Translations under genes and position numbers: made by a program | The notes under the pieces: generated by a model | What the model was told of the DNA's origin: nothing | Seen by the model: the letters and a program-made list of their open reading frames with translations, nothing else | Database searches by the model: none | NCBI GenBank assembly: GCA_964353115.1 | Contig: CAYGUI010000006.1 | Span: forward strand, 1-42,788 | From: CAYGUI01 sp964353115 | Lineage (GTDB): Bacteria > Pseudomonadota > Gammaproteobacteria > JAGOUU01 | Direction: 5' to 3' | DNA: 42,788 nt | Part shown: one piece after another, positions 16,245 through 23,789 of the stretch | How the letters are laid out: every line of letters starts with the position of its first letter | Numbering within the stretch: position 1 is the first letter of the stretch

Positions 16245-16793
16245 TTATAAACCAAATAAAATTTTAATAAATCCAAGGCCAAGTAGCGCGAAAACTGGTG
16301 ATAAATCAAATCCAGATGTAGCTGGTACTATTTTTCTTATTGGCTTTAATAATGGCTCTGATAGATGATAAGTAATTTCAGATAGTGGTGAAAACTGTCC
16401 TTGCGGTAAATAACTTAGTAAGGCGCGTAAGATAATTCCCCAGAAAAAAGAGTTAATTATAGCGCGAGCTATATTTATTATTGCTCCGATTAAAACTATT
16501 CCAATTAAATCGCTATCTAGACTAAAACCACGAATAAGTAATATTAAAATTAATTCAATAACAGCAACTAAAAATAATAAAACGACAGAAGCTAAATCAA
16601 TCCCTTTAAAGCCCGGAATAACTCTTCTAAGGGGAATTAAAAAGGGATCAGTAGCTTTAATTATAAGCTGACAAATTGGATTATAAAAATTAGCACGACG
16701 GTATTGTAAAAATAGTCGTAACCAAACCGCTAAAATATAAAAACCAAATAAATAATCAATTAAAAATATAAAAGCGTTTTGTGGTGAAAACAT
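16245..16793 (-). CDS. yggT: YggT family membrane protein
   Basis: Inner-membrane protein of 182 residues with two YGGT repeats, each with a 'FL..LRRVIPGFKGIDLA' or 'PLLKPIRKIVPATSGFDLSP' signature between hydrophobic helices. The family is linked to osmotic or ion homeostasis and, in some bacteria, cell-division-associated functions; the exact role is unsettled. Its start codon directly follows a 9-10 bp stem whose downstream arm holds the AGG of the RBS. It faces pilT's 3' end (24-bp convergent gap). Confidence 0.88.
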   Translation of the reverse strand: MFSPQNAFIFLIDYLFGFYILAVWLRLFLQYRRANFYNPICQLIIKATDPFLIPLRRVIPGFKGIDLASVVLLFLVAVIELILILLIRGFSLDSDLIGIVLIGAIINIARAIINSFFWGIILRALLSYLPQGQFSPLSEITYHLSEPLLKPIRKIVPATSGFDLSPVFALLGLGFIKILFGL

Positions 16794-16838
16794 AAAATAC
16801 CTAAGTTAATAAGTTAAAGATAATAACCTAGGTATTTT
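16794..16838 (-). promoter_or_regulatory. Stem-loop covering the yggT ribosome binding site
   Basis: AAAATACCT (16794-16802) pairs with AGGTATTTT (16830-16838), extendable by one A-T pair, around a loop of about 26 bases. Read on the minus strand, the second arm is AGGTATTTT followed at once by the yggT ATG, so the AGG six bases before the start is in the stem. It may hinder translation, or act as a weak terminator of the upstream 70-residue gene. Confidence 0.4.
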
Positions 16839-16849
16839 AGCATGAGGAA

Positions 16850-17062
16850 TTAGGCAATCAAGTGCAGCATATCTTGGCGTGCAACGTGAGCTTGGTGATG
16901 CACTAAGTCAAGGTTGATATAACAACCAAATTTATCTGCAGCATCTATTAAGCTATTTTCATTATTAAACATCAATACATAACCAGTATCAGTGCGCATA
17001 ACAGTAGCTTTAATTCCAGCTTTATTTTTTAATCTTTGTGTTAAACCATCTACCTTAGTCAT
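16850..17062 (-). CDS. Small hypothetical protein (70 aa)
   Basis: I do not recognise this gene. The Met at 17062 (starting 'MTKVDGLTQRLKNKAGIKAT') is preferred; an ATG at 17089 would add nine residues of poor coding character. The protein is soluble and appears to form an alpha/beta fold: a basic N-terminal helix, two strands ('IKATVMRTDTGYVLMFNN'), a helix and a His-rich tail ('LVHHQAHVARQDMLHL'). No signal peptide or membrane segment. It stands alone between yggT and the SDR gene, both on the same strand. Coding is supported by length and by codon use like its neighbours, not by homology. Confidence 0.55.
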   Translation of the reverse strand: MTKVDGLTQRLKNKAGIKATVMRTDTGYVLMFNNENSLIDAADKFGCYINLDLVHHQAHVARQDMLHLIA

Positions 17063-17160
17063 GATTTTTCTCTTTGTTTGTATGATCAAATCATATCAGT
17101 GATAGCTTAATGGTAGATTAAGCGAAAATTAACTAAAGATTAAAAATGATAAATAGTTGT

Positions 17161-18408
17161 TTATACCGTTGCTATTAGTGCCGCGAGGATTAATATTATA
17201 TTGATAAAAATATGAGTAAAATACGGCGGAAATAGACTAAGTAAGATCAATAAGATAACTTGTAAATAGCGTACTAATTTAAGTTTGAACTTAAAAATCA
17301 ATGAGATAGCTATAAATATTTCTGTGTATAACACCAAGGTATTATAAAAGTGTGGAAAATCACTAAATAAATTAAAGTCAGTTATTAATTCCGCAGAATG
17401 ATTATATAGAGCCTGATCTATTAAGCCGCCAGCCCCAGCTATTAACCAAAAAAGAGCAAGAGCAAGTCTTAAAATAGGTTGTAAAAATAATAACTTAACG
17501 CGTGTTTTAAAGTTTTGAGTAATAGGATTGAGAGCTAAAACATCACTTAAACTTTGTGGCTTAATTTGTGTCTGCTGCCAAATAGTTGAATCTTCAGTAA
17601 TATTGTCATGCGCTAGTTGTGGCAAAGAGGTTCCTAAAAACGAGTTAGGACTAATTTTGCTAATAGTTTTGGTCGCAAATTTTAATAAACTAAACGGGGG
17701 TGTAATACTTAGTTGATTTTTTATGCCGCTATAGCTTCTAAGCTTAAGCATAATCTCACGAAATGAGTTATCTTCAGGTCCGCCTATTTCATAAATTTTA
17801 TTTGATTCTGTATTATGTGTCGTCGCAATTTGAGTTATAACTTCCGCGACGTCTTTAACATAAACTGGTTGCATTAATACAGAGCCTTGATATGGAAGTC
17901 CGAGCACTGGGAAATTAGCGAGGGCGGCAAAAAACTGTGTGCCTTCGCCATCAAAGCCAAACATCCAAGATGGTCGCAAAATAACCCAATCAACATCAGT
18001 TATATTTTGCACATATTCTTCAGTTGCAAGTTTTGTGCGCTGATAATTAGTTTTGGTATTCTTATCAGCACCGAGGGCCGAGATATGAATAATTTTTTTT
18101 ACATGACAAGCTTTGGCAGCTTCAAAGAGTGCGATAGGTGTTTTAGTATGAACATTGATAAATTTATTATTTCGCGATTCAGCTAAAATACCAACAGTAT
18201 TAATAACAACATCAATGTCTTCAAGGTCGAGCATCCATGAATCGATAGACGTTGCAGTATTAAAATCTTTAGTAATATAAAATAAATCTTTGACGATAGT
18301 TTCTTTATTACTATGCGTCACACCGAAAACAGTATGACCTTGATTTAATAATTTTTTAACTATGTTATGGCCTAAAAATCCAGTAGCGCCAGTGACTAAA
18401 ATTCTCAT
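17161..18408 (-). CDS. NDUFA9-like SDR with C-terminal DoxX-like membrane domain
   Basis: Two-part protein of 415 residues. Residues 1-290 form an extended/atypical short-chain dehydrogenase: Rossmann motif 'GATGFLGHNIV' (about 7-17), 'VINTVGIL', 'HISALGAD' and 'LRPSWMFG', as in complex I NDUFA9-like and NmrA-like proteins; the usual YxxxK is represented by 'YQRTK'. Residues from about 308 on hold four hydrophobic helices ('LRLALALFWLIAGAGGL' onward) of DoxX-like type. The substrate is not known. Such fusions are common in proteobacteria and are usually annotated as SDR family proteins. It diverges from the TVP38 gene with a 42-bp gap. Confidence 0.8.
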   Translation of the reverse strand: MRILVTGATGFLGHNIVKKLLNQGHTVFGVTHSNKETIVKDLFYITKDFNTATSIDSWMLDLEDIDVVINTVGILAESRNNKFINVHTKTPIALFEAAKACHVKKIIHISALGADKNTKTNYQRTKLATEEYVQNITDVDWVILRPSWMFGFDGEGTQFFAALANFPVLGLPYQGSVLMQPVYVKDVAEVITQIATTHNTESNKIYEIGGPEDNSFREIMLKLRSYSGIKNQLSITPPFSLLKFATKTISKISPNSFLGTSLPQLAHDNITEDSTIWQQTQIKPQSLSDVLALNPITQNFKTRVKLLFLQPILRLALALFWLIAGAGGLIDQALYNHSAELITDFNLFSDFPHFYNTLVLYTEIFIAISLIFKFKLKLVRYLQVILLILLSLFPPYFTHIFINIILILAALIATV

Positions 18409-18450
18409 GATACCTAAAGTCTAGCACAAAAACTGCGCTATAATTAGCCA

Positions 18451-19113
18451 ATGAAATCGACAATAATTTTAGTACTAGCACTTATTTTTGCAGTATTTTA
18501 CATGAACGCTAATCAGCTATCGGTTGAGCATATTGAATATTTGATAGGAACCCATAAATTTTTAGCGCCATTTTTATTTTCAGTTATATATATTTTGACC
18601 TTATTAACAGGATTCCCAACTTCTACAATATTTTTCTTAAGCGCTGGATTTTTATTTGGAGTAATAAAAGGAGCAATTCTAGTATTAATTACTTCAGTTA
18701 TTGGTTCAATTTTGTGTTTTATAATCGGTAGATTTTTATTCTGTGATTGGATTAAAAATAATTTTTCTAGAAAAGTTAATATTTTTTTAAACGGTGTCCA
18801 ACATGATGGCTGGAAATTCGTAGCTTTGACGCGTTTAGTTTTAGTTATTCCATTTGGATTATCGAGTTATTTATTGGGAATAACAAATATTAGTTTACCA
18901 TCTTTTGCTATTACTACTTTTTTTGCTGAAATCCCAGCAGCCTTTTGTTATAGCTATATTGGCAGTTTAGGCCGTGAAGCAGTTAAAGGCGGATCTGAAA
19001 ACTTTATTATTAAATTTCTTATTGGCTTAGGATTAGTTTCTTTTTTATTCGCAATTCCTTTAGTCATTAAACACATCAAGCTAGCTAAAAATTCTGATTT
19101 AGATGGGTTGTAA
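18451..19113 (+). CDS. TVP38/TMEM64 family membrane protein (VTT domain)
   Basis: Inner-membrane protein of 220 residues with about five hydrophobic helices and the VTT-domain signatures 'TGFPTSTIFFLSAGFLFG' and 'ALTRLVLVIPFGLSSYLLG' (the F/Y-L-x-G-x-x-F/L and R-x-x-P patterns). Relatives in the DedA/VTT superfamily are thought to act in lipid scrambling or envelope homeostasis. A TATAAT at 18439-18444 lies only six bases before the ATG and no Shine-Dalgarno is visible, so the mRNA may be leaderless or start further upstream. It precedes hslV by 78 bp. Confidence 0.85.
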   Translation: MKSTIILVLALIFAVFYMNANQLSVEHIEYLIGTHKFLAPFLFSVIYILTLLTGFPTSTIFFLSAGFLFGVIKGAILVLITSVIGSILCFIIGRFLFCDWIKNNFSRKVNIFLNGVQHDGWKFVALTRLVLVIPFGLSSYLLGITNISLPSFAITTFFAEIPAAFCYSYIGSLGREAVKGGSENFIIKFLIGLGLVSFLFAIPLVIKHIKLAKNSDLDGL

Positions 19114-19127
19114 ACATAATTTAATCA

Positions 19128-19155
19128 TTGAAAAAACTTTTTTAACCACCATCTA
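19128..19155 (+). promoter_or_regulatory. Predicted sigma-32 (RpoH) heat-shock promoter of hslVU
   Basis: TTGAAA (19128-19133), 13 bp, CACCATCTA (19147-19155). The -10 matches the sigma-32 consensus CCCCATNTA at all but one position and the spacing is within the usual range. It lies about 37 bases upstream of hslV, and hslVU is a classic RpoH target in gammaproteobacteria. Confidence 0.62.
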
Positions 19156-19180
19156 TCGGCTTCTAATAAACAATATATTT

Positions 19181-19185
19181 AGGAG
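19181..19185 (+). promoter_or_regulatory. Ribosome binding site setting the hslV TTG start
   Basis: AGGAG six bases before TTG 19192. No ATG or GTG in the hslV frame lies near, and the resulting short propeptide ends at the conserved 'HG' before the catalytic Thr. Confidence 0.65.
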
Positions 19186-19191
19186 CCGATT

Positions 19192-19734
19192 TTGGATCAA
19201 TATCAACAATATCACGGTACTACGATCTTAGCAGTGCGCGATGGCAATAAAGTCGCGATTGGTGGTGATGGCCAAGCATCAATGGGAAATACTGTTGTTA
19301 AAAGCAATATTCGTAAGATTCGTCGTTTATATAAAGACAAAATACTTGCAGGTTTTGCGGGCAGCACAGCAGATGCTTTTGCTTTATTTGAGCGTTTTGA
19401 AGAAAAACTTGAAAAACATCAAGGGCAGTTAACACGAGCAGCCGTTGAACTTGCAAAAGACTGGCGTACTGATAAAATGTTGCGTCGTTTAGAAGCTATG
19501 ATTATCGTTGCTGATAAAGAAACGACTTTAATTATTAGTGGTAACGGTGATGTTCTTGAGCCAGAGTACGGCATTGCATCGATTGGATCAGGCGGATCAT
19601 TCGCTCTGTCCTCAGCGCGTGCATTAAAAGATAATACAAAATTATCCCCAAAAGAAATCGTTGAAAAAAGTTTAAATATTGCGGCGGATATCTGCGTATT
19701 TACCAATCACAACATTATTATTGAAGAATTATAA
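19192..19734 (+). CDS. hslV: ATP-dependent protease peptidase subunit HslV
   Basis: Threonine peptidase that forms a double hexamer capped by HslU; degrades misfolded and regulatory proteins in the cytoplasm. 180 residues from a TTG start. The propeptide is nine residues and should be removed to expose T10 of 'HGTTILAVRDG'. 'GGDGQASMG', 'KIRRLYKDKILAGFAGSTADAF' and 'SIGSGGSFALSSARAL' are family hallmarks. Followed by hslU after 17 bp and preceded by a sigma-32-like promoter. Confidence 0.96.
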   Translation: MDQYQQYHGTTILAVRDGNKVAIGGDGQASMGNTVVKSNIRKIRRLYKDKILAGFAGSTADAFALFERFEEKLEKHQGQLTRAAVELAKDWRTDKMLRRLEAMIIVADKETTLIISGNGDVLEPEYGIASIGSGGSFALSSARALKDNTKLSPKEIVEKSLNIAADICVFTNHNIIIEEL

Positions 19735-19751
19735 AATCGAAGAGGTAGTTT

Positions 19752-21086
19752 ATGTCGATGACACCCCGTGAAATCGTACAAGAGTTAGATAAGCATATTA
19801 TTGGCCAATTAAATGCAAAACGTGCCGTGGCAATTGCTCTGCGTAATCGCTGGCGTCGCTCGCAAGTAGAAGAAAGCTTGCGTCATGAAATAACACCAAA
19901 AAATATTTTAATGATTGGTCCAACTGGTGTTGGTAAAACTGAAATTGCGCGACGATTGGCAAAACTTGCTAATGCACCATTTATTAAAGTTGAAGCAACA
20001 AAATATACTGAAGTTGGTTACGTTGGTCGTGATGTAGAGCACATCATTCGCGACTTAGCAGACTATGCCGTTAAAATGGTGCGCGAGCAAGAAAAAGAAA
20101 AAGTTGCTTTTCGTGCTGAAGAAGCCGCAGAAAATAGAATTTTAGATGCTTTATTGCCGATAGCTCGTAGTAGTTTTTCGGGTGAGCCAAAAGATTATGA
20201 TGAAAAAGAATCGCCAGCCCGTGAAGCTTTTCGTAAAGATTTGCGTGATGGAAAGCTAGAAGAGAAAGAAATTGAAATAGAAATAGCAAATCGTGTTGGT
20301 GTTGAAATTATGGCTCCTCCTGGAATGGAAGAGATGACTAGTCAATTACAAAGCATGTTTCAAAGCATGGGACCGGATAAGAAAAATAAACGTAAAATGA
20401 CAGTTGCAAAAGCGCGTAAATTATTAAAAGACGAAGAAGCCGCTAAATTAATTAACGAAGAAGATATTAAATCAAAGGCGATAAATAATGTTGAGCAAAA
20501 TGGCATCGTTTTTATTGATGAAATAGATAAAATTACTGCACGCTCTAAAAATAGCTCAGGCGCTGATGTTTCACGTGAAGGTGTGCAGCGTGATTTACTG
20601 CCATTAATTGAGGGGACTACTGTTTCTACTAAATATGGCACAATAAAAACAGATCATATTTTATTTATTGCTTCTGGTGCTTTTCAATTAGCAAAACCAT
20701 CTGATCTTATTCCAGAATTACAAGGTCGTCTGCCCATTCGTGTTGAATTAACTTCATTAGTAGCTGATGATTTTAAGAAAATATTGACTGAGCCCGATGC
20801 ATCCTTGACTAAGCAATATGTCGCTTTATTAAAAACAGAAGATGTAAATATAGAATTTACTACTGATGGTATTGATCATATTGCTGATATTGCATGGCGT
20901 GTTAATGAGCAAATGGAAAATATTGGAGCCAGACGTTTACACACAGTAATGGAAAGATTATTTGAAGAATTATCTTTTGCTGCCACTGATTTGTCTGAAG
21001 ACAAGGTGGTAATTGATTCTGCATATGTGAAAAAACAACTAGAAGATCTGGTTGAAAATGAAGACTTAACGCAGTATATTCTCTAA
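19752..21086 (+). CDS. hslU: HslU, AAA+ unfoldase of the HslUV protease
   Basis: ATPase subunit of HslUV, 444 residues, full length. It opens 'MSMTPREIVQELDKHIIGQ'. Walker A 'GPTGVGKT' (56-63), substrate-gripping pore loop 'GYVG' (89-92), the charged I-domain (about 110-240), Walker B 'GIVFIDEIDKI', sensor region 'PELQGRLPIRVEL' and C-terminal 'GARRLHTVMERLFEEL'. The last residues 'EDLTQYIL' match the tail that docks into HslV. The stop codon is immediately followed by the ubiE ATG (TAAATG). Confidence 0.97.
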   Translation: MSMTPREIVQELDKHIIGQLNAKRAVAIALRNRWRRSQVEESLRHEITPKNILMIGPTGVGKTEIARRLAKLANAPFIKVEATKYTEVGYVGRDVEHIIRDLADYAVKMVREQEKEKVAFRAEEAAENRILDALLPIARSSFSGEPKDYDEKESPAREAFRKDLRDGKLEEKEIEIEIANRVGVEIMAPPGMEEMTSQLQSMFQSMGPDKKNKRKMTVAKARKLLKDEEAAKLINEEDIKSKAINNVEQNGIVFIDEIDKITARSKNSSGADVSREGVQRDLLPLIEGTTVSTKYGTIKTDHILFIASGAFQLAKPSDLIPELQGRLPIRVELTSLVADDFKKILTEPDASLTKQYVALLKTEDVNIEFTTDGIDHIADIAWRVNEQMENIGARRLHTVMERLFEELSFAATDLSEDKVVIDSAYVKKQLEDLVENEDLTQYIL

Positions 21087-21830
21087 ATGACAGAGAAATA
21101 CACACACTTTGGTTTTGAAAAAGTACGCGAAGAAGAAAAAGAATCTCGTGTTGAAGAAGTCTTTACTGATGTCGCTTCCAAGTACGATATAATGAATGAT
21201 GCAATGTCTTTTGGCTTGCATCGAATTTGGAAGCGCATTGCGGTTTTTTTATCATCTGTAAAAGAAGGTGATAAAGTCTTAGATTTAGCCAGCGGCACTG
21301 GTGATATCGCAAAATTATTAGCACAGAAAGTCGGTAAAACAGGAAGTATTACTTTATCTGATATTAACTTATCAATGTTGCGAGGTGGGCGCGATGCGCT
21401 TATTGACTCTAATTTAGATAATAAAGCTAATTATATTCAAGCCAATGCTGAAAGTTTGCCATTTGCTGATAATTATTATGATTTAGTAACTATGGGTTTT
21501 GGTCTGCGCAATGTTACAAATAAAGATAATGCTTTAAAATCTATAAATCGTGTATTAAAACCAGGCGGAAAAGTTTTAATTTTGGAATTTTCTAAGCCTA
21601 ATGCATTATTAAAGCCATTTTATGACTTTTATTCTTTTAACCTTATTCCAAAAATGGGCGAATTTTTAACTGGTAAGCCTGAGCATTATAAATATTTGGT
21701 TGAATCAATTCGCATGCACCCTGATCAAGAAGGGCTAAAAAAGATGATGATTGATGCAGGTTTTGAAAACTGTAGTTATCATAATTTATGCGGTGGGGTT
21801 GTTGCAGTGCATATTGGGTATAGGGTTTAA
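21087..21830 (+). CDS. ubiE: Ubiquinone/menaquinone biosynthesis C-methyltransferase UbiE
   Basis: SAM-dependent C-methyltransferase of the ubiquinone pathway (C-2 methylation; also menaquinone in some species). 247 residues, typical length. Motif I 'VLDLASGTGDIAKLLAQKVG', 'DINLSMLRGGRD', 'MGFGLRNVTNKDNAL' and 'LILEFSKP' are characteristic; the N-terminus 'THFGFEKVREEEKESRVEEVF' and C-terminus 'GGVVAVHIGYRV' also fit. It starts right at the hslU stop, so it may be partly driven by the heat-shock promoter. The palindrome cluster begins at its stop codon. Confidence 0.96.
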   Translation: MTEKYTHFGFEKVREEEKESRVEEVFTDVASKYDIMNDAMSFGLHRIWKRIAVFLSSVKEGDKVLDLASGTGDIAKLLAQKVGKTGSITLSDINLSMLRGGRDALIDSNLDNKANYIQANAESLPFADNYYDLVTMGFGLRNVTNKDNALKSINRVLKPGGKVLILEFSKPNALLKPFYDFYSFNLIPKMGEFLTGKPEHYKYLVESIRMHPDQEGLKKMMIDAGFENCSYHNLCGGVVAVHIGYRV

Positions 21831-21967
21831 AAACCCCCCGGCGCTGACGCGCTGCTTTGTAGGGGAAAACCCCCCGGCGCTGACGCGCCGACCCCCTTTA
21901 CAAAAGGGGGTATTTAGAACGCCCCCTTTTGTAAAGGGGGCAGCGCCGAAGGCGCGGGGGTTTTTTT
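21830..21967. repeat. Cluster of three C/G-tract palindromic elements between ubiE and ubiJ
   Basis: Copy 1 (about 21831-21866) is short or truncated. Copy 2 (about 21866-21911) and copy 3 (about 21921-21967) face each other, so the whole can fold into a long hairpin from AAAACCCCCC to GGGGGTTTTTT. Each unit holds an inner CCCCCTTTACAAAAGGGGG stem and a GGCGC...GCGCC stem. Likely a mobile palindromic element family that also works as a terminator; ubiJ directly downstream would then need its own promoter or read-through. Confidence 0.82.
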
Positions 21968-21982
21968 ACTTAAAATATAACT

Positions 21983-22471
21983 ATGAAAAATAATATAATA
22001 AAGATCACACTAAACCCGCTAAATTTTAATATTTACTTAAAAATCATAAATAATAAAATTTATTGGTCAGAGCAAGCAGAGCCAAACTTAGAAATTACTT
22101 TAACGCCATCAGCGATAATTAAGGCTAAAATTCATGGTTTTGAAAAATGCATAAAAAATAAGGATATAAAAATTTCTGGTGATATGATGGTCGCAATGCA
22201 GCTTCGAGAAATTTTAGAATCTTTTGATTTTGACGTTGAAACTAAGCTTGCTAATATTTTCGGTGATTTTTTTGCCGTTAATACAGTAGGTTTTTTTTCT
22301 GGAATGAATACCAAGAAAAATAAAATTATAGAATCTTTTAAACAGGATTTAAAAGAATTTTTAGAAGATGAATTACAAATTATTGTGACACGGGAAGAAG
22401 TCGATGAATTTGTAAAAGAAGTAGATGAATTAAGATTTGCAGTAGATAGACTTTATGCTAACCGTAGTTAA
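21983..22471 (+). CDS. ubiJ: Ubiquinone biosynthesis accessory protein UbiJ (SCP2-like)
   Basis: Lipid-binding accessory factor of the Ubi complex, 162 residues (somewhat shorter than the roughly 200 of E. coli). SCP2-like domain about residues 5-100: 'IYWSEQAEPNLEITLTPSAI' and 'IKISGDMMVAMQLREILESF', then a helical tail with coiled-coil potential 'TREEVDEFVKEVDELRFAVD', usual for UbiJ. The ubiE-ubiJ-ubiB order is standard in gammaproteobacteria. It overlaps ubiB by 17 bp. Confidence 0.9.
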   Translation: MKNNIIKITLNPLNFNIYLKIINNKIYWSEQAEPNLEITLTPSAIIKAKIHGFEKCIKNKDIKISGDMMVAMQLREILESFDFDVETKLANIFGDFFAVNTVGFFSGMNTKKNKIIESFKQDLKEFLEDELQIIVTREEVDEFVKEVDELRFAVDRLYANRS

Positions 22472-23789
22472 ATTAAGTAAAATTTTTTCATTAAGCGCAG
22501 GTAATAAAACTAATCGCGCAGAAAAAATAAGAACAATAATCGAAAAAATGGGGCCAATTTATATTAAATTTGGCCAGTTACTATCAACACGCCGTGATTT
22601 ATTATCAGAAGATATTGCTGATGAATTGGCTAAATTACAAGACTCTGTTGCGCCATTTGATTTTGAAATCGCTGATAAAATACTAAAGAATTATTATAAA
22701 GATAAATTAGAAGATATTTTTAGTGAAATCGATAATAAACCATTAGCATCGGCATCTATATCACAAGTCCATGCTGCAAAATTAAGATCAAATAATAAAG
22801 AAGTCGTAATTAAAATTTTACGACCGAATATTCATAAAAAAATTAAAAAAAATATTAAGCTAATTAAAACATTTAGTTTTTTATTAGAATTATTTTTTAG
22901 AAAAACGCGGCAACTTAAGCTGCGTGAAATAGCTTCTGAATATGAGCGTATAATTTTCGATGAGCTTGATTTATTACAAGATGGCGCTAATGCATCGTTA
23001 TTAAAGCGTAATTTTCCTGATAAAAAAATGCTGTATGTTCCTAAAGTATATTTTGAATATTCTTGTGAACATATTTTAGTGATGGAAAAAATCTATGGTA
23101 TTCAAGTATCAGATGTTAATACTATGCGTGCACGCGGTGTTAATTTAGAAAAATTATCCAAGCTTGGCGTTGAAATATTTTTTACTCAGGTATTTCGAGA
23201 CTGTTTTTTTCATGCTGATATGCATCCGGGAAACGTTTATGTAGATATTTCTGATCCTGCTAATCCACATTATATCGCGCTTGATTTTGGAATATTTGGG
23301 AGCTTGGCACCAAATGATCAACGTTATTTAGCGCTAAATTTATTGGCATTTTTTAATCGAGATTATCGTAAAATAGCGAAGTTACATATTGAATCGGGTT
23401 GGGTGAATAAAAATACTCGTATTGATGTTTTTGAAGGGGCAATACGAACTATTGCTGAGCCTATTTTTGCGATGCCGCTTAGCCAAATATCGTTTGGTAA
23501 ATTATTAATGAAATTACTAAAAGTTTGTCGCAAGCATGGTATGGAAATTCAACCACAATTATTTTTACTGCAAAAGACTTTGGTAAGTGTCGAAGGCTTA
23601 GGTCGCCAACTTTATCCAGATTTAGATCTATGGGAAACAGCTTTACCATTTTTAGAAAAGTGGATAAAAGGGCAGTTAGGGCTTAAGGCTGCTGCTAAAA
23701 GAGTTTATAACGAATTTCCTGAAACTAGCCGTGAGATCTTAGAGCTGCCAGGAATGTTGTATAAATTCCTGGCAAGAAAGGTTGATTAG
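22455..23789 (+). CDS. ubiB: UbiB atypical kinase/ATPase, lacking the C-terminal membrane anchor
   Basis: ADCK/ABC1-family protein needed for ubiquinone synthesis, probably an ATPase acting with UbiJ and UbiK. Conserved features: KxGQ motif in 'IYIKFGQLLSTRRDLL', Ala-rich loop 'PLASASISQVHAAKL', Lys in 'EVVIKILRP', catalytic 'FFHADMHPGNVYVD' and metal-binding 'ALDFGIFG'. At 444 residues it is about 100 short of E. coli UbiB. The sequence stops after 'LPGMLYKFLARKVD', which aligns just before the two C-terminal transmembrane helices, and the N-terminal extension is also short; an in-frame stop at 22443-22445 rules out an earlier start. The kinase-like core is complete. The end overlaps the convergent secreted-protein gene by 4 bp. 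Confidence 0.92.
   Translation: MLTVVKLSKIFSLSAGNKTNRAEKIRTIIEKMGPIYIKFGQLLSTRRDLLSEDIADELAKLQDSVAPFDFEIADKILKNYYKDKLEDIFSEIDNKPLASASISQVHAAKLRSNNKEVVIKILRPNIHKKIKKNIKLIKTFSFLLELFFRKTRQLKLREIASEYERIIFDELDLLQDGANASLLKRNFPDKKMLYVPKVYFEYSCEHILVMEKIYGIQVSDVNTMRARGVNLEKLSKLGVEIFFTQVFRDCFFHADMHPGNVYVDISDPANPHYIALDFGIFGSLAPNDQRYLALNLLAFFNRDYRKIAKLHIESGWVNKNTRIDVFEGAIRTIAEPIFAMPLSQISFGKLLMKLLKVCRKHGMEIQPQLFLLQKTLVSVEGLGRQLYPDLDLWETALPFLEKWIKGQLGLKAAAKRVYNEFPETSREILELPGMLYKFLARKVD

Noticed and set aside
20360..20641. Antisense frames within hslU
   Set aside because: They overlap a full-length, well conserved gene and have no recognisable domain or RBS.
21751..21993. Open frame overlapping the ubiE end and running through the palindrome cluster
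   Set aside because: Its sequence is mostly translation of the palindromic repeats (e.g. 'NPPALTRRPPLQKGVFRTP') and it overlaps ubiE in another frame; no RBS or domain.
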